64,000 nt of DNA from Linum tenue (GCA_946122785.1 CAMGYJ010000010.1:32219608-32283607), one strand, 5' to 3'; shown: positions 21,014 to 32,299, numbered from the stretch's first letter. The notes: generated from the letters alone by a model not told the origin. Program-made: numbers and translations.

Positions 21014-22767
21014 TTACGCTAAATAATGGGGAGCCTCATGGCTGAGACTCTCCTGCATGTTCACCGGAATAGAATCTGTATTTCTCTCTTCACCTTCGAC
21101 CTTCATGCCCACTTTCCTAGGGACTAGCTGGCGGTCTAGAACAATGATCATTAAGTCGTTATTCTCATGCGCTACTGATTGAGTCTTCTCTTCTGTCGTA
21201 GTCATGAGATCCTGGGGGTTTGTAGTAGTCTGGGGTCTCGGCTCTCTATTCGCCTCCTGCATGAGTGGCGTGGTCAGTACCGAGGAATGTCCAACGTTGG
21301 ATGGGACCGTCGGGGCAGCTTCTTTCTGTGGACGTTGGTTCGTCATGGTGGGTTTACTCACGCGCTCCTTCCCTGTACGTTTCCCCTCTGACTTCTCTTG
21401 CCATTTAGTATTCTGATTATTATGTCTCGAATTATCACTTTTAAGCTTGCCGCTAGATCCTATCACATTTATTGTGTTCACTCCTCTGGGTATTTCAACA
21501 TTCTCCTCTTCGCTCAGCACAGAAAAGCGGGATCCCGTCTTGTCACTAGCAGCGTGCTCGAACCCACGTTGAGGCAGTTTATCAGCCTTCCCACTTGGCG
21601 TGTCCTTTCGCGCCTTCACCTTCTTCTTCGCAATCATCCACTCGTCGTATACTTGCTCCTTCTCTTGTGGTCTTTGGGATGGTGGATTTCCCATATGCTC
21701 GGCTAGCTCATGCGGGTCCGATGGGCTAACTGTCTCTTGGTCCATCTTCGTCGGCGTGATACAAGCACATCGGCCTCGTGCCGCATATGTTCCACATTAT
21801 AGGCAAATGTTCTCCAAACCCTCATATTGAACAAAATATTTAATCCCATCTATCTTAAATTGTGACAAGAGCGGCTTCATAAGGTCCACTTGGATGCAAA
21901 CTCGCGCATAGTCCAGTCTAGCACCCGTGCTCCTTGCATGGTCCTCCCGTAGCGGCTTTCCAATGCGCTGCGCAATCTTCATCACTGCATCTGGGTGAAA
22001 ATAATGGACAGGTAGGTCGAGTAACCGAGCCCACACCAGAGTTGACAAGATCTCATGATTATACGGGTTGAAATCCTAGTCCCACATGTGAACCATGAGA
22101 TAGTTCTCTCCATCATCCATGGCCCCCCGGTGGTTGCACGCTCATAATCTATACCGCTCGTAAAGCGTACAAGATAGTACCCATTTTTGGCCGAGGCTAC
22201 TTGGATACCTCCTGCTTTCGCCCATATGGCGTTTAGCCGATTGGACACTCCCGTGTACGACACCGATCTTCCCAGGACTTTCACCACTAGTGCTGATCTA
22301 TAAGCTCTGCAAAACTTTATTTCTTCTACTATGGTGAAGAGTATTGGTGGGCACAACGGGTATTCTTCCTCCATAAAACCTTCATCTCTCCCATCCTGCC
22401 TCATGGCCTCCGCTACGTCTTTAGAATCCGAGTCTCCAACGTACCAAACGTCTGTCTTGATGACGTCGCTGAAGAGGCGTCTCGCCGCACCCGTCCCAGA
22501 GGTACACGCTGGTTGCTCTGGGCTGCGCTGGGCGTTGCGAACCGTCTCCTTATCAGGGACATCCAAAATCTCTATATCCTCCAACTGTTCCGGCTGGATT
22601 GAGGGCGCAGCCGACTTAGCTCGTTTCCTGCTTTGCTGTGTATCTCTATCCCCTTTAGGATTTGGAGAAGACGTTGTCGATGGCGGTCTTCTCTGACCAG
22701 TGACTGTTTCTGCATAGTGGGAGGCGCCAGGGCCTCCTCCGCCCAGCGGTGAATCCACCGCCGGCAT
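21014..22767 (-). pseudogene. LINE-A ORF1 (DUF4283, degenerate CCHC knuckle)
   Basis: It starts at an ATG at 22767. A Pro/Ser-rich N-terminus is followed by the DUF4283 core (AKAGGIQVASAKNGYYLVRF, then GGPWM). The frame shifts near 22050, where WARLLDLPVHYF continues in another frame to YEGLENICL. A TAA follows at once, and the expected CCHC knuckle keeps its Cys residues but has Arg in place of His. A long, low-complexity C-terminal part (21745-21014) is open. This is the RNA-binding, gag-like protein of plant L1 elements. Confidence 0.75.
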
Positions 22768-22859
22768 TGGCGAGGTGAACCCTAGCGAGGAACTTTGTTA
22801 CAGCGGCGCTCCAAAGATCTCGGATCAAAATCTCGCTTGAACTTGGAGAATCGAGTTTT

Positions 22860-23035
22860 AAAATGAATGTCCATTAAAATGGTTAAAAGATAAATACAAT
22901 TTTTTATTATTAAGTAATGTCATTTTAGAAATATTGCGCAAAATACATTACACAAAGATTACAAAAATTCAATATTTATTACGCAATATTTAAGTGAAGC
23001 ATGTTACGTATGAATTATGTAATCAATTGACATTT
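22860..23035. other. Short AT-rich spacer
   Basis: Non-coding DNA between LINE-A and the foldback element. Confidence 0.4.
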
Positions 23036-23043
23036 TATGCAAT

Positions 23044-23307
23044 GGGTTTAATACACTTGTATATCCAAAACTTTCACGGTTGTGTCAATAATATCCAAAT
23101 TTCTCGGAATACCACTTATATCCATGCTTTAAAGTTGTTCTTTGCCAAATATATCCATTTTCCAATATATATTTTTGGTTAAATACACTTGTATATCCAA
23201 AAACACTATTAAAGCATGTGAAGGAATTGGATATAAGTGGTATTTCGGGAAATTTGGATATTATTGGCACAACCGTGAAAGTTTTGGATATACAAGTGTA
23301 TTTAACA
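23044..23307. mobile_element. Foldback element with ~100-bp inverted repeats (Mutator-like MITE)
   Basis: TTAATACACTTGTATATCC at the left and its reverse complement at the right begin arms that match for roughly 100 bases, including the CTTTCACGGTTGTG segment. A candidate 8-bp TSD, TATGCAAT, flanks it (23036-23043 and 23308-23315). The arms resemble those of the element at 48960-49864 (ACACTTGTATAGCCATAACTTTCACG), suggesting one Mutator-like family. A transcript would fold into a long hairpin. Confidence 0.8.
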
Positions 23308-23708
23308 TATGCAATACAATGTTATTATTGGGCTAAGATCAGGTGACTAAGGGGGGTCCCTTAGTCACATGACTAAGTCAATCTCAGCCATCCAGCCTCA
23401 TTAAAATCTAATGGTTCTAATTTATTCAGTTTAATGAAGGATAAGATTGTAATTATACATTTAATTTATTTAACAATTAAAATAAATAAAAAAACAAATC
23501 CAGGTATCTCCCGCCCCTCGCCGCCGACCTTCTGCCAGTCCCTCGCGCGGGGTAATTTTTGTTGGATCCCCCTTACCGGAATTATTCCATGGCCTTCTAG
23601 CCATTCTTTCTTTCCTTGGCCTTCTGGCCATTCTTCCCAGCACCAGAACTATTATTCCATTCTTTCTTTCCTTTGCCTCCTGACCATTCTTTGTTTTGTG
23701 ATTTTATT

Positions 23709-26700
23709 TGTAACACCCTAACCCGGCCGGGTACTACTTTTACTAAAATGCCCTTGATAAATAACATACTCAAATCTTAAATTTCAGCGGGAAAAAATTT
23801 TCACAAATAAAATACTGAAAAGACACTTGTAGTTCAAAGCAAAGCCCTAACATGTGGGCAAATTAAACTCAAACTTTTAAATCTCAATCTGATCTCCAGT
23901 CTATACTCATAATCATAAAATGCAAATAACTAGGTAGTCTCTGTCGTTGCTGCTACCAAAAATCTTATCTAGGCATCATCCGTGACGCTTACTATGCCCT
24001 TCTCTTGCTGGCTGCCCTCGAACTTGCTGCTCACTAGCTACTCCTCTAGCTCCTTCTCTAGCTCGTCAAACTGGTGAGTGAGATGGGGTGAGTCTACGCC
24101 CTTAGGTTTAACATCTTATTAATACTTTAGTATTCTTCTCTAAACACCTCACTTCTACTAGTGGAAGTCATTTTGTACTTCCATTCTTAACAATCTTAAC
24201 TCATAAAATTCTTCGGGAGTTAAAATTACTCTCCCTTCTTAAAGCTCAAAACTTGACTTAAATCTTTTGACTGACACGGGGATCCCTCACTAGCTAGTCC
24301 GGTTGCCAACTCATACGTATGAGAAGCCATCCAGGCTTTCCTTAAACTTAAACTTAGTTAGGGGAGTCGTAACGATTCATCCCCCTAACATCTTAAACTT
24401 ATCGTGGTGGCTCTTCACCACGATTCTCAAGAGCATAACTGCTGCTCATCTTAAAAGTCTCAAGAGCATAACTGCTGCTCTATCTCAAAATGTCTCAAAA
24501 GGCAACGGACTGGCGCTAGTGACTAAAAACACTTAAAACGACTTCACCTTCTTGAAGGTGAGTTGCTTCTTAAAAAGAACTTGTTTCTTAAACTTTAACC
24601 ATAGCTCAAACATAATGCTTTAAGGTAAATAGCACAAAATCACCTCAAATCATAGCTCAAGCAAAGCACTAATAAGCAACCATAAACATAACCAAGCAAC
24701 GATAACCAATTCGCTAACATACTCAAAATCATAATACTTAAAAGAATACGTAAGGCGTAGAATTTACCCCCTTTACACTCACCTCCTAAATTAGGTGGAC
24801 GAGATTTGAATCCCAACCAAAAGTAACCCAATAGTCGCCCTCCACCACCTAAGCGATCACCTTTAGTTGCTATTCTTTCTCGTTGGTATCCATTTTGCTT
24901 ACGGTGAATTATAGGGGAGGATGATTCGTGAGCGGCGGCCAATCACTTGAGTTTCGATGGGAGGAAAATGGCTGGCTGGGTGGGTAATAAAAGGGTTTCT
25001 TTTTATTTCGGCTGAGTGCTGGACATGGAGGATCAATGAGTGGACCGTGAATGGGGTGTCTTTCTCGTTTCAGCGTGATCTACAAAATACTATAAGACAA
25101 TGTCAAGAAATAGGTTTTGCCACATCAGCCTTTGCTGAAATTTCCGCATAGTGCGGAAGGCTTTAATCGTAAATTTTGTATCCATCCTTTTCTAACTTTC
25201 TGCCTTCCAATCTCCTATCTCTCGCCGCACGCTTCGGAGAGGCTTCCCCGCAATTCTTCTCTTCCTCTCTTTCTGTCTTATTATCGCTCATCTTATTTTT
25301 AATTACTTTTATAATATTTTGTTCTTGATGAGTGCATGAAAGAGGAGAGGGATCACACGATTGCCTCTCTTAAATCCCTAATGTCGCCGATCAATTCGTT
25401 TGCCTAGGAGAAGTTGAACCCAGACTGTATCCCCTCTCAATGAATTTCTCTGCTCATCTTCCCTTTCCTCTGCTTCAGTTCGCGTCGCTGCCCTTCCACA
25501 CAGCGAAGACGACGACTGCCAAATGGGCTAAAAGCCCACTAATTTCTTTTCCCGTCTTTTCTGTTTCTTTTCACTTTGGGCTCTCAACTAAAATCAATTT
25601 GTGGCCCACTCACCTTTTCTCCCGCCTTATTCACTTGACCGCTTCTATTCTTTCTCTTTGACTGACAAAACACCAGTTGTATAGTTTGTCTGGACTATGA
25701 TAACAAAAAAAGGCATATAAACAAGCAAAATGCTGAAGGGATGGGAAGATTTCAATTTTACCCTAACGTTTCTCGAAATACATTTATAATTCGTTAGCTT
25801 TCTATACGTTTTTTTGATTTATCCCTTTCTATTTTGGTAATGTTTCTATATTCTAATGTATATTGGTAACGACTAATGATTATCCCTTTTTATTAATGCT
25901 TGCGTGACTTTTTTTTTATTATTATCTCAAAATTGTATGTTTGTTATCTGAATCCTTCTCAACTTAATCAGTACTTAGCTTTCCATTATAATTTATTATC
26001 CAAGATTAATACTTTTTGGTTTATATATTACGATTATAATGTACTAATAGTGTAAATTAGTATCTCAATTTTTATTTTGTGACACTAATAACAGTCTTCA
26101 ATACTAATTTCACAATCGAAATAGTTAGATTTGTTGATTTAACATTTTTAGGGATTATTATTATCAAGCAACTTGATCAGGTATGAATTAAATGATATAT
26201 GATAGAGAAGTTCAGTGTGGACTTGGTTAAGCCACATATTGATCCTACCTTAGGGTTATGATTGTTCCTTTGAGTTTGAGAAACATGATATTATCTACTT
26301 TTATTTTATATTCAATGTTGTTTATGTTTCATAGTCTCTAGGTATTATGCATTGGAAGAAGGATTGTTTTTCCTAATTTGAGCCTTATATAAGAATACGA
26401 TGATCTTATGGAAGCATACAAGGATCATTTGTCAAAATAGTGATCTTTAATATTTTTTTGAGTTGGATTGACCAGTTAAATCCGTATCTTATACTTTGAT
26501 TAAATTAATTAATTAGTTACAAATAAGTTTATTAAATAGACCTCATTGCTCATGACAATTGATAATAGTCATCTTATTCAAGACTCATACTTAGACGACT
26601 ATAGTAACTGAAATTATTAAAGGTATCATAACCAACACGACAATGAACTTACATGGTAGTCACTATTAGGAAATTCAAGTATTTATGATAAAAGAGTCAT

Positions 26701-27697
26701 ATGGGTTAGACACATAAGCCTCCATGAAACTAATCATATCATTGAACCTCTTTGAATTCTTCGCTTCACACACAACTCACAACACTAGCCTTTTGCGCCA
26801 TTCATCTACCTGCATACGAGAATTAGAGGTTGACTACAGTGGCTTTGAGATATACAGTCCCATGAAAAGGGTCAAAGTTGGATTATTTTTTATGCCCTGT
26901 CGCAATTCAATCTCCATCAAAAAATTTACTCGGGATTTTGGATGAAACCCCAATTTCCCTCGAGCAATGGCAAAAAGAATATCGAGAATGTTTACTTAAA
27001 CATTTTCCCTTCTCCATATACTAAGCAAAACAAGCCATCACATATAGTCATTTCCTCTATCGAGAACTTCAATGAAATAAAAACCAGGATGGGACGAAAA
27101 ACGAGTACAAAATTTTAAACACCAAGACAAAACTCCCCCGGCCGGCCAATAGGCCGGGCCCTATGCTAGTAGAAAGAGAAGGAATGAATGAGGATGGGGT
27201 TTATTTCGGCTGCTGCTGGACGTGGAGACTGGAAAGAAGAGAGGGGTCTTGGGGGGGATAGCCTTGAGCGAAAAGCTTTTAATCGGTGGGTGGGGGAATT
27301 GTAGTGGGGGAATCGGTGGCCATGACGTCGTTCATGGTGGGAAGGGTTTGGACAGAGGCAAGGGGCGAGCGGCGACTATATGATGAAGAATGAGGGGTTA
27401 GAGTGGGAATTGCTCTCGGCTGTTGCTGGGGAAAAGGAAGAATTGAGTAACCAAGATTTCTTTCCCCCCTTCGGTTGCTAGGGTTTTAATTAGTCAAAGG
27501 TTTATTTGTGGAAATTCACACTTGCGGGTGAGTTTAATCTGAAACTCAATTAATGTCCGTAACTTTCTCATTTTATGTCGAAATTCGACACCGCTTGAAC
27601 CGATAGTTCACATTTTAAGTCCTCCTCGACATTACGATGAAACTTGACCCAAGGGTATAATATTCATCTTGACTTTTGGGAAGAGCGGGGTGTAACA
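23709..27697. mobile_element. Solo-LTR-like insertion (TG...CA, 5-bp TSD), possibly Tekay/Del type
   Basis: It starts TGTAACACCC and ends GGGGTGTAACA, with the 5-bp TSD TTATT at 23704-23708 and 27698-27702; these are hallmarks of an LTR retrotransposon. No primer-binding site, gag or pol was seen in 3,989 bases, and no second LTR copy, so a solo LTR or a large non-coding derivative is most likely. TGTAACACCC-type ends with long LTRs are known from chromoviruses; that lineage assignment is inference. It carries a Helitron-like 3' end near 27169 and no convincing gene. Confidence 0.65.
27142..27169 (+). mobile_element. Helitron-like 3' terminus
   Basis: A hairpin CCGGCC-AATA-GGCCGG (27142-27157) is followed after 8 bases by CTAG and then T (27166-27170), the usual Helitron 3' end structure. 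The 5' TC end was not located with confidence, so element length is unknown. Confidence 0.5.
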
Positions 27698-27710
27698 TTA
27701 TTCCCCAGCA

Positions 27711-27715
<5 letters not shown>

Positions 27716-27751
<36 letters not shown>

Positions 27752-27785
27752 ATTCCCCAGCAGCTAAGAGAGAGAGAGAGAGAGT
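27716..27785. repeat. (GA)n microsatellites after duplicated CCCCAGCAGCT
   Basis: Two GA tracts, each preceded by TTATTCCCCAGCAGCT(G/A)AGAG, form a short tandem duplication with expanded dinucleotides. Confidence 0.85.
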
Positions 27786-28050
27786 TTTCCGGCGACCGTG
27801 TTGGATTTTGTGATGTTTGCTGACCTATTTTGTAATGTTTGTATAGATTCGGTTTGTATTGTTTGTAATTTTTAGAGACATTTTGTACGGTTAGTATGCT
27901 TTGTACTGTTTGTCGGTTTATTTTGTAATGTTTGTACGCTTTGTTATTTTGTAATGTCTGTCGTTTTTTTTTTGTAATGTTTGTAAACTTTGTTATTTTT
28001 GTGCACCATGTTTATCAATTTTGTCAACCATGTTTGTAATGTTTTTTATG

Positions 28051-28445
28051 TCTAAAAAACAACCTGGTTGACTTTTGGATGGAACTCCTCTATATAGGGA
28101 TGGAGCCTCCAAAGTCAACCCGAGTGTTTTTTCTAGTTCGTATGGATTGTTGGTCTAGTTTGTCATTTTTGTCCACCATGTTCGTAATGTTTGTATGTCT
28201 AAAAAATAACCGGGTTGACTTTGAGACGGAGCGCTCTATATAGGGATGAAGCCTCCAAAGTCAACCCGGGTGTTTTTCCAGTTTGTATGAATTTTTGGTC
28301 TAGTTTGTCATTTTTGTCCACCATGTTTGTATATCTAAAAAACACCCGGGTTGACTTTGGGAAGGAGCCCCTCTATATAGGGATGGAGCCTCCAAAGTCA
28401 ACCCGGTTGTTTTTTGTTTTTTGTAGGGTATGTATTGTTTGTCGG
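28051..28445. repeat. Three tandem ~140-bp units, each with a hairpin
   Basis: Units start at about 28051, 28198 and 28334, each with TCTAAAAAA. Each holds an inverted repeat of the form GGTTGACTTT...AAAGTCAACC around a CTCTATATAGGGATG centre. The arms contain W-box-like TTGAC cores, the centre a TATATA. The surrounding DNA is a T/G-rich TTTGTAATGTTTGT sequence. Confidence 0.8.
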
Positions 28446-28476
28446 TCTAGTTTGTATTGTTTGTACAATTCATAAG

Positions 28477-28596
28477 TTTGTAATGTTTGTAAATCTGTTT
28501 GTATGTTTTGTCGCTCTAGTTTGTACTGTTCGTATGTTTGTAATGTTTGTAAATCTGTTTGTATGTTTTGTCGCTCTAGTTTGTATTGTTCGTATG
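28477..28596. repeat. 60-bp tandem duplication, TTTGT-rich
   Basis: The unit beginning TTTGTAATGTTTGTAAATCT is repeated at 28477 and 28537 with one base difference noted. It belongs to the T/G-rich interior of the Mutator-like element. Confidence 0.8.
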
Positions 28597-28851
28597 TTTG
28601 TATGGTTTGTACTGATTGTAAGTCCGGTTTGTATACTTCGTAATTTTCCATAATACCCAAATTACCCCTGTCATTAATTAAATAGCCCTTCCCACTTTTT
28701 AACCATCAGATTGCTATATCCAGATCTAAGGGTTAGGAGGGGTTTAGTCAAGTGACTAAGCACCCCCCTTAGTCACTGGATCCTCTCTCGTTATTATTCA
28801 TTAAGTAAAAATGTAATCATTTACCTAAGAGTTACATAAACCTCATTCTAC

Positions 28852-28947
28852 CTTTGTCTTTGTTGGTTGGCTTCACTAATGTAATAGGTTGGGCAGGGTC
28901 TTGGTAGATTGAATAGGTTCTCTCTTGACATTACTTGGAAAAAAAAA
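28852..28947 (+). mobile_element. Severely 5'-truncated LINE, 3' end only (LINE-C)
   Basis: The 96 bases from CTTTGTCTTTGTTGGTTGGC to the poly(A) match the 3' end of the LINE at 61400-61493 almost exactly. The 11-bp TSD CCTCATTCTAC flanks it at 28841-28851 and 28949-28959. Confidence 0.9.
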
Positions 28948-29124
28948 CCCTCATTCTACAACTCTTACACAAGATAGAAATGCATTACATACCAAATTAT
29001 GTAACGACAATTATTTCGCAGACGTGCCATGTAGGGCTTCCACAATGACTTAACTACTTACCTAAAAAGGTGTAAATATTCCTCAAGTGAGACGTTGTTC
29101 ATTAAGTAAGGCTTACGTAACTTT

Positions 29125-29790
29125 TTTTTCTCTCCAAATGATCACTCGGATTAACGAGAAAATAGCCAGATACAAGAATGTCAAATGGCCGAAAACAGCC
29201 AAGAAGTAAAATTGAATCCCCCCCCCCCAAGCGGGGAAACAATGAAAGGGCTTTTCGTGCCACCAGATGGGCTACCTTATTACAATGACGGCCTACAAAC
29301 CTAACTTGAAAGGCCTCAAACTCACATCGTAGGAGCAAAATCTCTTCCAAAATCGCACCACCAGCTGCATCTGCAACCTGTTCCGCACCCACCTTATCCA
29401 AGACAGACTTCGCGTCACCCCCAAAACACACGGACCGCAACCCTCTAACAAGACACCACTGCATAGCATCCCTTAGAGCAAGCAACTCCACCAAAAATGG
29501 GTCGTACACACCATCGAAGAGAGACGGTGCTGCTGCCACCACCGCCCCGGAGGAATCCTGCAAAACCCATCCCCCAGCCCCATGGGAGCCCCTGGAAGTA
29601 GCCTCGTCCACCAAAAGAACGAGCCCCCCCCCCCCCCCCACGGAGGAGAGAGGAGAACCCCCTCTTAATCCTTGAACCGCCGCACGAGGCTGGGTTGGCT
29701 GATCCGGCAAAGCATCCCATTCGACCACTTGCATCCTAAACTGTCTCAGCAAAACAGGTAAACGAAACTGCGTGAAGTAAAAAACCACTC
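29125..29790 (-). pseudogene. LINE-B RNase H domain
   Basis: The open frame has LLVDEAT (first Asp), PFLVELLALRDA (Glu), FGGDAKSVL (Asp) and VGRHCNKVAH near the C-terminus, so the RNase H acids are kept. A run of 14 C (about 29626-29639) encodes a glycine tract, and a second C-run lies at 29219-29228. It is part of a truncated, immobile copy. Confidence 0.8.
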
Positions 29791-29989
29791 AATTCCTTGA
29801 TCACCATATTCCCCAAAACAAAGCGACCATATGCATCACCTCACTCCTACTCAAGTCTTTCTTCTCTAGGAACCTACGCCAAAAGGTCGCCATGTGCTCA
29901 CAAGGGAAAGAGTCCCTAAAAGACATCAAACCTGCAGCTTCCCAAAGCTCCACCGCCACTGGGCAACTAAAGAAGAGATGTTCCAGAGA

Positions 29990-31008
29990 CTAGATATCCC
30001 CCTCACACACCGGGCACAAGTGAAGCCCTTGGATTCCCCTCGACTGCAAGGCCTCCCTAGTAGGCAACACACGGCGAACCATTTGCCAAATAAAGTACCT
30101 TAACTTAGGAGGAATAAGAGCATCCCAAATCTTCATCCATAATGACCTATCCCACGAGACAACCCCAGACTTAGCACTGACCTCATTTTGTCTCCTTAGA
30201 TCCACCGCGAGATGATACCCAGACTTCACAGTATAGACACCAGTGCTCTCATACGACCAGACCAGCCGATCAGGGACCAGGCGAACCGACAACATAATTG
30301 CCTTTATATGACGCACCGTCTGATCATCAAAAAGTTTATGAAGCTAGTAGGAGCGCCACTGACCAGAGCCCAGACAAATTAGAGAAGCCACAGTGCCTTG
30401 CACGTCTCTGATCCCTTCTCGTGGTTTCGGTGGGCATGGATGCAATGCTGGCACCCAATTATCCTTAAGGACCTCCACTCCTCCCCTTGATCCAATCTGC
30501 CACCTCAAACCTTTACTCAACAATTCACGTCCCTTGAGAATCCGGCGACAGCCCCAAAACGGGAGAGAACCAGTCCTAGCTTCCAAAAAGGATGAATTGG
30601 AATAGTACCTACCCTTATAGATCTGCGCAAGCAGGGACTCAGGTTCGAAAAGGAGTTTCCACGCCAACTTCCCAAGCAATGCCAAGTTAAACTCCACAAA
30701 CCTTCTAAAACCCATTCCCCCTTCATGTTTGCTTAAGCATAATGACTTCCACGCTACCCAGTGTATACGCCTCTCCCCATTCTGAACTCCCCACCAGAAC
30801 CTAGCCAGATGCCTGTCCAAATCCCGACACAAGGACAAAGGGAGAAGAAAACAAGACATAACATGGATGGGAAGCGCATTGACCACTGCTTTAAGCAAGA
30901 CCTCCTTTGCTGCCCAAGAAAGGCATCTCTGCTTCCATCCTTGCAACTTAGCTAGCACTCGTTCTTCCACGAAGCAAAACATGTGATTTTTGGAAAGGAC
31001 AATCAGAG
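29990..31008 (-). pseudogene. LINE-B reverse transcriptase C-terminus and zf-RVT
   Basis: The first part (about 31008-30344) reads VLAKLQGWKQRCLSWAAKEV, then FWWGVQNGERRIHWVAW and GGMGFRRF, the RT thumb/connection block of plant LINEs. After a stop, VWSYESTGVYTVKSGY and PPKLRYFIWQ with CPVCEGD (30316-29990) form the zf-RVT zinc-binding region. Confidence 0.85.
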
Positions 31009-31024
31009 AAGGCTTACGTAACTT

Positions 31025-31544
31025 GATTTCACAATAATTAAGCAGAAGTGTTATGTCTACCCAAAAAAACATTATCTGTAACTATTGTATTGTATTTATG
31101 TAATAAAAATAATGTTCACTTTGTTCTAAGCTATTGTAGGAATTTTCAATATTATTTGTTCATCGATTTGATTAGCATAATGATTAACATGCCTCATAGA
31201 TCATATGAATTGGTATTCTGTGTAAAGACCAACATTTATAGTAAGATTCGTACTTTTAATGGGCATGGGCATCCAAACAACTTCTAATCTTGGACTTCAT
31301 CCCAATGATATGAAGAAGGGCAAGTGCCACTCCATTAACATTACAAAAATGGAAGGAAAGACGAATAAGAAGCGGAAGGGATGAAAGAGGCACTATTAGA
31401 CCTCTACCATCAATATTCTCAACGAGACATAAGACTCCTCTTCTGAAATTACCCTCCATTGCAATCAAAATCCACTACATACCTACTTCTACTAATTCTT
31501 AATAGAAAAGAAAGCACTTATAGAATCCACGTGTAGACTACCAC
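31025..31544. other. Spacer, no gene seen
   Basis: AT-rich DNA after the LINE-B target site. A minus-strand frame at 31256-31468 has no recognisable domain. Confidence 0.35.
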
Positions 31545-31571
31545 CGGCCAACGGGCCGATCACAATACTAG
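31545..31571 (+). mobile_element. Helitron-like 3' terminus
   Basis: The hairpin CGGCC-AACG-GGCCG (31545-31558) is followed after nine bases by CTAG (31568-31571) and T. It resembles the end at 27142-27169 in hairpin sequence and spacing, so both may belong to one Helitron family. The 5' end was not identified. Confidence 0.5.
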
Positions 31572-31574
31572 TTT

Positions 31575-31930
31575 AAATTAATATAACAATCATTATAACT
31601 AAATTAATATTTAATTAGTTTGACTAATTGGTAAATATCAAATAAGTCTAAATTTTATTAACTATCAAATACAATTTCATAACTAAACCCACCAAATTAT
31701 ATATCAAATTAATATTTAATTTTTAGTTAACCGAATTACTTAAAATAATATAACATCACAATTTTATCTAAATTTTATTAACTTCATAACTAAACTCGCC
31801 AAAATATATATCTAATTAATATTTAATTTCATAACTAAACTCACCAAACTAAATATCAAATTAATATTAAATTGCTAGTTAACCGAATTAATTAATATAA
31901 TATAATATCATAATTTTATTTAATGTATCA
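31575..31930. repeat. AT-rich degenerate tandem repeats
   Basis: Phrases such as ATAACTAAACTC(A/G)CCAAA, ATCAAATTAATATTAAAT and TAGTTAACCGAATTA recur with a spacing of about 100-120 bases. No coding potential. Confidence 0.55.
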
Positions 31931-32299
31931 ATCTGTAATTTATATATAATATTAAGTATCTATGTATATATATTATAGGAGACGACTGGTATGCTCCAGA
32001 AGCATAGTGAGCTCCAGATGATCTAGCCGTTAGAAGTATATGAAATCAAACCAAATCATCTAAATGAAACAAACTAAAAAATTTAAGTAAATCAAATTAA
32101 TTATCATGGTAATCACTCCGTTTGAACACCCCCTACTTTTCGGTGAGTTTGACCTCAAAATTGGTTAAATTATATAGTGGGTTGGCTCTATATAACATCA
32201 AGTAACAATAATTTTCTGTTTTAACACTAAGATCATAGTTTAGCACAATCATCGAGTACCAAATATAATTAGACATTTTCCTCGGGTAATTAGCATAAA

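Larger units (their letters stand above)
16992..22844 (-). mobile_element. Full-length L1-type LINE, decayed (LINE-A)
   Basis: On the minus strand it carries ORF1 (DUF4283 plus knuckle), an apurinic endonuclease, reverse transcriptase, zf-RVT and RNase H, ending in a poly(A) seen as a T-run at 16988-17002. A perfect 15-bp target-site duplication, GGAGAATCGAGTTTT, flanks it at 16977-16991 and 22845-22859. About 5.85 kb in length, it looks complete from 5' to 3', but every ORF is interrupted by stops or frameshifts. The host site before insertion continued directly from 16991 to 22860. Confidence 0.92.
23330..28789. mobile_element. Mutator-like element with 9-bp TSD, containing nested insertion
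   Basis: Imperfect TIRs of about 80 bases share GTGACTAAGGGGGG and further blocks such as AATCTAATGG/AATCTGATGG. They lie at 23330-23420 and 28700-28789. A perfect 9-bp TSD, GTTATTATT, is at 23321-23329 and 28790-28798. Each end holds its own small hairpin (GTGACTAAG...CTTAGTCAC). No transposase was recognised. Removing the nested LTR-like insertion leaves about 1.5 kb, a non-autonomous size. The interior includes a GA microsatellite and a tandem hairpin array. Confidence 0.8.
29124..31008 (-). mobile_element. 5'-truncated L1-type LINE (LINE-B)
   Basis: On the minus strand it contains the end of RT, zf-RVT and RNase H, then a short poly(A) (T-run at 29122-29129). A perfect 16-bp TSD, AAGGCTTACGTAACTT, lies at 29108-29123 and 31009-31024. 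The 5' part (ORF1, endonuclease and most of RT) was lost during insertion. Confidence 0.92.

Noticed and set aside
25440..25661. 73-codon frame inside the solo-LTR-like region
   Set aside because: No domain, biased composition, and location inside a transposon insertion.
25684..25720. Possible Helitron 5' end (TCTGGACTATGATAAC)
   Set aside because: It is preceded by G rather than the expected A and has no second copy to confirm it.
28373..28660. Frame encoding repeated YEQYKLERQNIQTDLQTL units on the minus strand
   Set aside because: The apparent protein repeat is only the translation of the TTTGT-rich tandem DNA repeats.
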